NCBI RefSeq assembly: GCF_003626755.1
Contig: NZ_RBCJ01000004.1
Span: 248,001 to 312,000 of the forward strand
Direction of reading: 5' to 3'
From: Ulvibacterium marinum
Lineage (GTDB): Bacteria; Bacteroidota; Bacteroidia; Flavobacteriales; Flavobacteriaceae
DNA: 64,000 nucleotides
Under the pieces are notes generated by a model. That model did not search any database. It had not been told where the DNA came from and saw only the letters and a program-made list of their open reading frames with translations. Below are positions 59,419 through 64,000 of the stretch, piece after piece; within the stretch, counting starts at the first letter, position 1; every line of letters begins with the position of its first letter. A program made the position numbers and the translations under genes.

Positions 59419-60516
59419 TTACAACCGTATGCCTACACCAAATTCCAATGCTTCGGCCTTGGCTCCGTGGGATTTTAGCGTTAACGCACCAAAAACTTTT
59501 CTTCCAAAATAGCGTTTTAAGCCTATTCGATTGTACATACGTCCTTCAAAATCGAACGGATAGTATATATAATACCCCAATTGGGTAACCACGGACATTT
59601 TATTGATAAAAAGCTCATGTCCCAAAAACAACCCTGCCCTTTTATAATCTGTATTTTCTGCAACTTCCATTTCTGGAAAGGAAGTACTTTGAAACCTAAT
59701 CAATTCCTTAAGGAAATTGGAAAAGAAGATATCCCCCCCGAATTGGATGGCACTCTTTCTCCCAAGTCGTTTATCTACATAACCCGAAAAAATAAAGAAT
59801 CCGTATTGGCCCAAATCGATAACATCGCTTTCATTGAGTCCCATGCGAAATGCAACATTGTAGCGAATGGGTTCCGTGACTTTCTCTTTTTCCCTTGGAA
59901 TGTATTGTACTTCTCCGTCATCACCAAAGGTATATGTAAGTCCGGCATTAAAAGCCAGAGTATTGGTAGAGGTATTGGGTGCCCTAAAATTGGCATTGGA
60001 ATAATGTAGAAGGGAAATCCCTGCCTTAAAACCCAACCTCTTAAATATGTTTTCCTTATTATAATTTAACATTAAGTACGTGGAACTCAACAAGTGGGAT
60101 CCGTACGCATTGTTACGAAAGTTTTGATTTTTATCGTAGGGGTTTGTATTGTAGGCAATACCCTGTCCTATTCGAAGTTGTAAGTTCCGCTTGAAAAAAT
60201 AGAAGTTATAGTGGGCATATAAGCCAAGATTCTCACCTAAAGTACTATTGTTCATATTCTGGTATACAAAGGAGTACCCGATATCCGGATAATTATAGAG
60301 TTGCTGCCATTCTTTGTCACCAAAGGTTTTTTGATTGAATCCGACAATAAAACCCGTGGGATGTTCGGTTATTAAATGTGTAATATCAGGATTATGTAGT
60401 AGGATAGAACCATAAAACGGGTCAACATCCAAGGTAAATCTTTTAGGACCATCCGTATCTTGAGCGAACGAAAACGAGGCCAAAATCAAAAAAATGGGGA
60501 ATAACCTTTGGTTCAT
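59419..60516 (-). CDS. PagL-like acyloxyacyl hydrolase (lipid A 3-O-deacylase family)
   Basis: 365 residues from the ATG at 60516; the frame upstream to 60624 runs through a repeat-like stretch and is rejected. A signal peptide (to about residue 19, ending SFAQ) is followed by an outer-membrane barrel. The catalytic motif LLHYSNANF contains His171 and Ser173, as in PagL (HxSN). PagL removes an acyl chain from lipid A; longer Bacteroidota members are common but their substrate is not proven. The C-terminal strand ends FGVGIRL. Confidence 0.8.
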   Translation of the reverse strand: MNQRLFPIFLILASFSFAQDTDGPKRFTLDVDPFYGSILLHNPDITHLITEHPTGFIVGFNQKTFGDKEWQQLYNYPDIGYSFVYQNMNNSTLGENLGLYAHYNFYFFKRNLQLRIGQGIAYNTNPYDKNQNFRNNAYGSHLLSSTYLMLNYNKENIFKRLGFKAGISLLHYSNANFRAPNTSTNTLAFNAGLTYTFGDDGEVQYIPREKEKVTEPIRYNVAFRMGLNESDVIDLGQYGFFIFSGYVDKRLGRKSAIQFGGDIFFSNFLKELIRFQSTSFPEMEVAENTDYKRAGLFLGHELFINKMSVVTQLGYYIYYPFDFEGRMYNRIGLKRYFGRKVFGALTLKSHGAKAEALEFGVGIRL

Positions 60517-60736
60517 GGAATGTAAAGGTAAACACGAAATAGGAAATACGAAATTTGAACAGGAAATAAGAATAGCGAAGAACAACGAAAAAGTATAAAA
60601 GTGGAAGTGCCAAGCCGAAATCAAAAATCGGTATAGGGACTAAAAAGGTAAGCAGTAAACCGGTGCAGCATTAGCTTTCAATACCACTACCCCTATATTC
60701 TAAATCTCAGCATCCCACATCCAATATTGAACAAAC

Positions 60737-61690
60737 CTAAAACACAGCCTCGGCGATTGCCTTTATATTGTCCGATTTTCCCATGGAGTAATAGTGTAAT
60801 ACCGGAACACCCGCCGCTTTTAGTTCCTTGGACTGTTCTATAGCCCATTCTATGCCAACGATCCGCACCGCCTTATTATCCTTACAGACCTCCACGGCAT
60901 CAATAAGATCCTGAGGCAAATCTATTCGGAATATTGGTGGTAATAGCTGTAAATGCCTTTTTACCGCAATGGGTTTAATTCCGGGGATTATCGGGACATC
61001 AATACCTATTGCCCTGGCTTGCTTAACAAATTCAAAATACTTTTTGTTGTCGAAAAACATCTGGGTTACCACATAATCTGCCCCTGCATCCACTTTTTCC
61101 TTTAAGCGCTTCAAATCGGTTTTTAGGGATGGGGCTTCCAAATGTTTTTCAGGATAACCGGCTGCACCAATACAGAAATCGGCACAATGATCCGTTTCTA
61201 CAACTTCATGAAGGTATTCCCCACAGTTGAGGTTTTGGATCTGTCTAATCAAATCAATTGCATAGGGATGACCCCCTTTGGTAGGTTCAAAATATTTTTC
61301 CTCCTTCATGGCGTCTCCTCTCAATGCCATTACATTATCTATCCCCAGATAGTGACAGTCTACCAAAAGGTATTCCGTTTCCTCTTTGGTGAACCCTCCA
61401 CAAAGCACATGGGGAACCGTATCCACGTCGTATTTATGCTTTATTGATGCGCAAATACCAACGGTACCAGGACGCATACGGGTAAGTTTTTTGTCCAACA
61501 ATCCATCACGATCAATGTATACATATTCCTCTCTAGATGTAGTTACGTCTATAAATGGAGGCTCAAATTCCATTAACGGGTCAATGTTGTTATATAGTTC
61601 TTGAATGCTCCGTCCTTTTACCGGAGGTATGATTTCAAAGGAAAATAGAGTGTTCCCGTTTGCTTTTTTGATATGATCTGTGACTTTCAT
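60737..61690 (-). CDS. metF: Methylenetetrahydrofolate reductase
   Basis: 317 residues; reduces 5,10-methylene-THF to 5-methyl-THF, the methyl donor for MetH. FSFEIIPPVKG, MALRGDA and TQMFFDNKKYFEFV match the family TIM barrel with FAD. It lies 178 bases after the metH stop in the same direction, and the two work in consecutive steps of methionine synthesis. Confidence 0.95.
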   Translation of the reverse strand: MKVTDHIKKANGNTLFSFEIIPPVKGRSIQELYNNIDPLMEFEPPFIDVTTSREEYVYIDRDGLLDKKLTRMRPGTVGICASIKHKYDVDTVPHVLCGGFTKEETEYLLVDCHYLGIDNVMALRGDAMKEEKYFEPTKGGHPYAIDLIRQIQNLNCGEYLHEVVETDHCADFCIGAAGYPEKHLEAPSLKTDLKRLKEKVDAGADYVVTQMFFDNKKYFEFVKQARAIGIDVPIIPGIKPIAVKRHLQLLPPIFRIDLPQDLIDAVEVCKDNKAVRIVGIEWAIEQSKELKAAGVPVLHYYSMGKSDNIKAIAEAVF

Positions 61691-61701
61691 TTTAATTGGT
61701 T

Positions 61702-61754
61702 GTCACCCTAAGCGCTCGCCTGTACACTTTGTCCGGCAGGCAGTCGAAGGGCTG
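61702..61754. repeat. REP-like hairpin element between metH and metF
   Basis: GTCACCCTAAGCG (61702-61714) and AGTCGAAGGGCTG (61742-61754) flank an insert with inner arms GCCTG and CAGGC. The outer CCCT and AGGG can pair. It resembles the CCCTGAGCG...AGTCGAAGGG intergenic element I know from Bacteroidota genomes, here with an insertion. It may act as a terminator or mRNA stabiliser. Confidence 0.5.
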
Positions 61755-61868
61755 TTTCAGTTATATTTAGTTTCCGTTATATTTTGCATCGGTGTTCCAT
61801 TGTTCTAAGACAGGGTCAAAGGCTTTGCTATAGTCCTACAAAGACATTTCTAGGGGACTATTTTTATA

Positions 61869-64000
61869 TTAATCATCTGCTATGTTCGGTGCGAGCCATT
61901 TGCTTGCTTCTTCAAATGATATCTCCTTTCGTTCAGCAAAATCCTTTACTTGATCTTCCTTTATTTTTCCAAGTCCAAAATATCTTGCTTCTGGATGCCC
62001 AAAATAATATCCGCTGACCGATGCTGCCGGCCACATGGCCAAGCTTTCCGTTAACTTTACCCCGATATTTTTTTCAACTTCCAATAGTTTCCAAATCGTT
62101 AATTTTTCCAGATGATCCGGACAGGCGGGATAACCTGGTGCAGGGCGTATCCCTTTATACGATTCCTTAATCAATTCCTCGTTGCTTAAATTTTCGTTAT
62201 TTGCATAGCCCCAATATTGGGTTCTTACTTCCTTGTGCAAGTATTCTGCAAAGGCCTCCGCCAAACGATCGGCCAGTGCCTTCACCATTATTGAACTATA
62301 ATCGTCATGCTCTTCTTCATAGGCCGTAGCCAGTTCCGAAGTACCGAATCCGGTACTTACGCAAAAACAACCCATATAATCTTGTTTGCCGATTTCTTTG
62401 GGAGCAACAAAATCGGATAAAGCAAAATTAGGAACGCCGGCCCGCTTTTTTAATTGTTGCCTTAACGTCCTAAAAATAAATTTTTCGCCCTTGGTCAATA
62501 CTTCAATATCATCGGTATTGATGGTATTCGCCGGAAACAATCCAAAAATCGCTTTTGCCTTTAACAATTTTTCATTTACAATTTTTCCCAACATTTCCTG
62601 GGCATCTTCAAATAACTCGGTTGCTTGTTCACCAACCACATCGTCTGTAAGGATATTAGGATACTTTCCGTGTAAATCCCAACTTCTGAAAAAAGGCGTC
62701 CAATCGATATAATCTATTAAAAGAGATAGATCCAAGTTCTCGATAATCTGTACGCCCTTATGGTTAGGCTCGATCAATTCGGTTTCCGCCCAATCGATTT
62801 GGAACTTATTTTCTCGTGCTTCATTTAGGGTTAAATACTCTTTTTGCTTGGTGCGTTTTAGAAATTTATTCCGGAATTCCTCATAATCTTCCTTAATACC
62901 ATTCTTATAGGTTTGCGAAGTCTCCTTCTGAAGTAAATCGCCTACAACCGTAACGGCACGTGAAGCATCGTTGACGTGTACTACCGCATTCTTGTACTGC
63001 GGATCTATTTTTACAGCTGTATGTGCCTTGCTGGTTGTGGCACCTCCAATCAACAAAGGAACCTTAAAATCCTGACGTTCCATTTCCTTGGCGAGATGCA
63101 CCATTTCATCCAGTGACGGCGTGATTAATCCGCTTAACCCTATTACGTCGACCCTTTCTTCAATTGCGATCTTAATTATCTTCTCTGGCGGTACCATTAC
63201 TCCCAAATCAACTATTTCATAGTTGTTACAAGCCAAAACTACACTTACAATATTCTTCCCGATATCGTGCACATCGCCTTTGACCGTCGCCATTAATATT
63301 TTTCCAGCTGAATTGGAATCCCCAACTTGAGGGTTTTTTAATTTCTCCTCCTCAATAAATGGAAGAAGGTAAGCAACCGCCTTTTTCATGACCCTTGCCG
63401 ATTTTACTACCTGGGGCAAGAACATTTTTCCGCTCCCAAAAAGATCACCGACCACGTTCATTCCGGTCATCAAATGACCTTCGATTACTTCAATAGGTTT
63501 ATCGACGCTTTGTCGGGCCTCTTCCACATCGGCTTCTATGTATTGGTCAATTCCCTTTACCAACGCACGTGTAATCCTATCTTGTAAGGACTCCTCCCGC
63601 CATGATAAATCTACCTTGCTTTCCTTGGCCTTGCCAACAACAGTTTCGGCAAAATCCAACAAACGTTCCGTGGCATCGTCCCTCCGGTTTAAAATGACAT
63701 CCTCCACGCGCTCTAACAAGTCTTTGGGAATATCGTCATAGACCTCGAGCATTGTTGGATTTACAATACCCATATTCATCCCGGATTTTATGGCATGGTA
63801 TAGGAACACGGAGTGCATTGCTTCCCTAACCGGGTTATTGCCTCGAAACGAAAACGAAACATTGCTGACCCCTCCGCTAACACTGCAATAAGGAAGGTTC
63901 TCACGCACCCATTTGGTAGCTTCGATGAAATCCAATGCATTACGTTTGTGTTCGTCCATTCCCGTAGCGACTGGGAATATATTGAGGTCAAAAATGATAT
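61869..64000 (-). CDS. metH: Methionine synthase MetH, cobalamin-dependent, 5'-truncated
   Basis: At least 710 residues; the frame continues past the window edge, so the in-frame ATG at 63959 is internal. Visible are the end of the pterin-binding domain ([23 protein letters not shown]), the cap domain, the B12-binding domain with DVHDIG (axial His at codon 63269-63267) and GLSGL, IGGAT, and the C-terminal activation domain ([12 protein letters not shown]). The missing N-terminus is probably the rest of the pterin domain; in Bacteroidota the homocysteine domain is often a separate gene. It transfers the methyl group of 5-methyl-THF to homocysteine. Confidence 0.96.
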   Translation of the reverse strand, partial: IIFDLNIFPVATGMDEHKRNALDFIEATKWVRENLPYCSVSGGVSNVSFSFRGNNPVREAMHSVFLYHAIKSGMNMGIVNPTMLEVYDDIPKDLLERVEDVILNRRDDATERLLDFAETVVGKAKESKVDLSWREESLQDRITRALVKGIDQYIEADVEEARQSVDKPIEVIEGHLMTGMNVVGDLFGSGKMFLPQVVKSARVMKKAVAYLLPFIEEEKLKNPQVGDSNSAGKILMATVKGDVHDIGKNIVSVVLACNNYEIVDLGVMVPPEKIIKIAIEERVDVIGLSGLITPSLDEMVHLAKEMERQDFKVPLLIGGATTSKAHTAVKIDPQYKNAVVHVNDASRAVTVVGDLLQKETSQTYKNGIKEDYEEFRNKFLKRTKQKEYLTLNEARENKFQIDWAETELIEPNHKGVQIIENLDLSLLIDYIDWTPFFRSWDLHGKYPNILTDDVVGEQATELFEDAQEMLGKIVNEKLLKAKAIFGLFPANTINTDDIEVLTKGEKFIFRTLRQQLKKRAGVPNFALSDFVAPKEIGKQDYMGCFCVSTGFGTSELATAYEEEHDDYSSIMVKALADRLAEAFAEYLHKEVRTQYWGYANNENLSNEELIKESYKGIRPAPGYPACPDHLEKLTIWKLLEVEKNIGVKLTESLAMWPAASVSGYYFGHPEARYFGLGKIKEDQVKDFAERKEISFEEASKWLAPNIADD

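Overview
The window comes from a member of the Bacteroidota, most likely a marine-type Flavobacteriaceae. The evidence is the gliding genes gldA, gldB and gldC, an STN-type TonB-dependent receptor with DUF4249 lipoproteins, DUF3857, DUF2723 and DUF4386 proteins, a DAHP synthase-chorismate mutase fusion, a DnaG without zinc-finger cysteines, and many promoters with the Bacteroidota -7 element TAnnTTTG. Most genes look like ordinary chromosome at roughly 40-50% G+C. One gene at 16374-17480 is clearly AT-richer. I see no tRNA, rRNA, CRISPR array, transposase or integrase.

Layout. 1-3330 (-): start of the division and cell-wall cluster mraZ-rsmH-ftsL-like-ftsI, with three 10-bp MraZ-box repeats upstream. 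3677-10182 (+): a cell-surface module (secreted protein, STN TonB receptor, DUF4249 lipoprotein, macroglobulin-like secreted protein). 10247-11724 is a decayed tandem copy in which only the DUF4249 gene survives between relics of its two neighbours. 11928-22400 (+): a mixed set of hydrolases (alpha/beta hydrolase, engB, subclass B1 metallo-beta-lactamase, PhoD-like lipoprotein, sulfatase, exported Nif3-like protein, phosphotriesterase-like protein), interrupted by the AT-rich SIR2-like gene. 22537-26017 (+): alpha-glucan phosphorylase, then a small redox-looking cluster (glutaredoxin-like protein, secreted protein, MarR regulator) tied together by a shared palindrome. 26067-32548: phosphofructokinase, gldC, gldB, nadE, an atypical response regulator and dnaG. 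32628-47399: DUF4386 protein, barrel protein, ECF sigma factor with membrane partner, polyprenyl synthase, rlmN, queA, aroA, MazG-like, two DUF3857 proteins, dtd and rsgA. 47496-51655 (-): an aromatic amino-acid operon (pheA, aminotransferase, tyrA, DAHP synthase-chorismate mutase) preceded by a leader peptide rich in Phe and Tyr and an attenuator. 51929-64000: gldA, DUF2723 glycosyltransferase-like protein, a three-gene GIN-domain/serine hydrolase/membrane LuxR operon, a PagL-like deacylase, metF and the 5'-truncated metH.

The strongest observations are: (1) a classical Phe/Tyr leader-peptide attenuator ahead of pheA, with leader, terminator and antiterminator all readable; (2) a lone AT-rich SIR2-like gene that may be a phage-defence NADase; (3) a local MarR regulon with three matching 13-bp palindromes and a regulator carrying a C-terminal four-cysteine motif; (4) the scarred duplication of the TonB/DUF4249 module; and (5) several conserved enzymes whose expected key residues are replaced (response regulator Asp to Glu, GlgP PLP Lys to Thr, DUF3857 Cys and His, DnaG zinc ligands).
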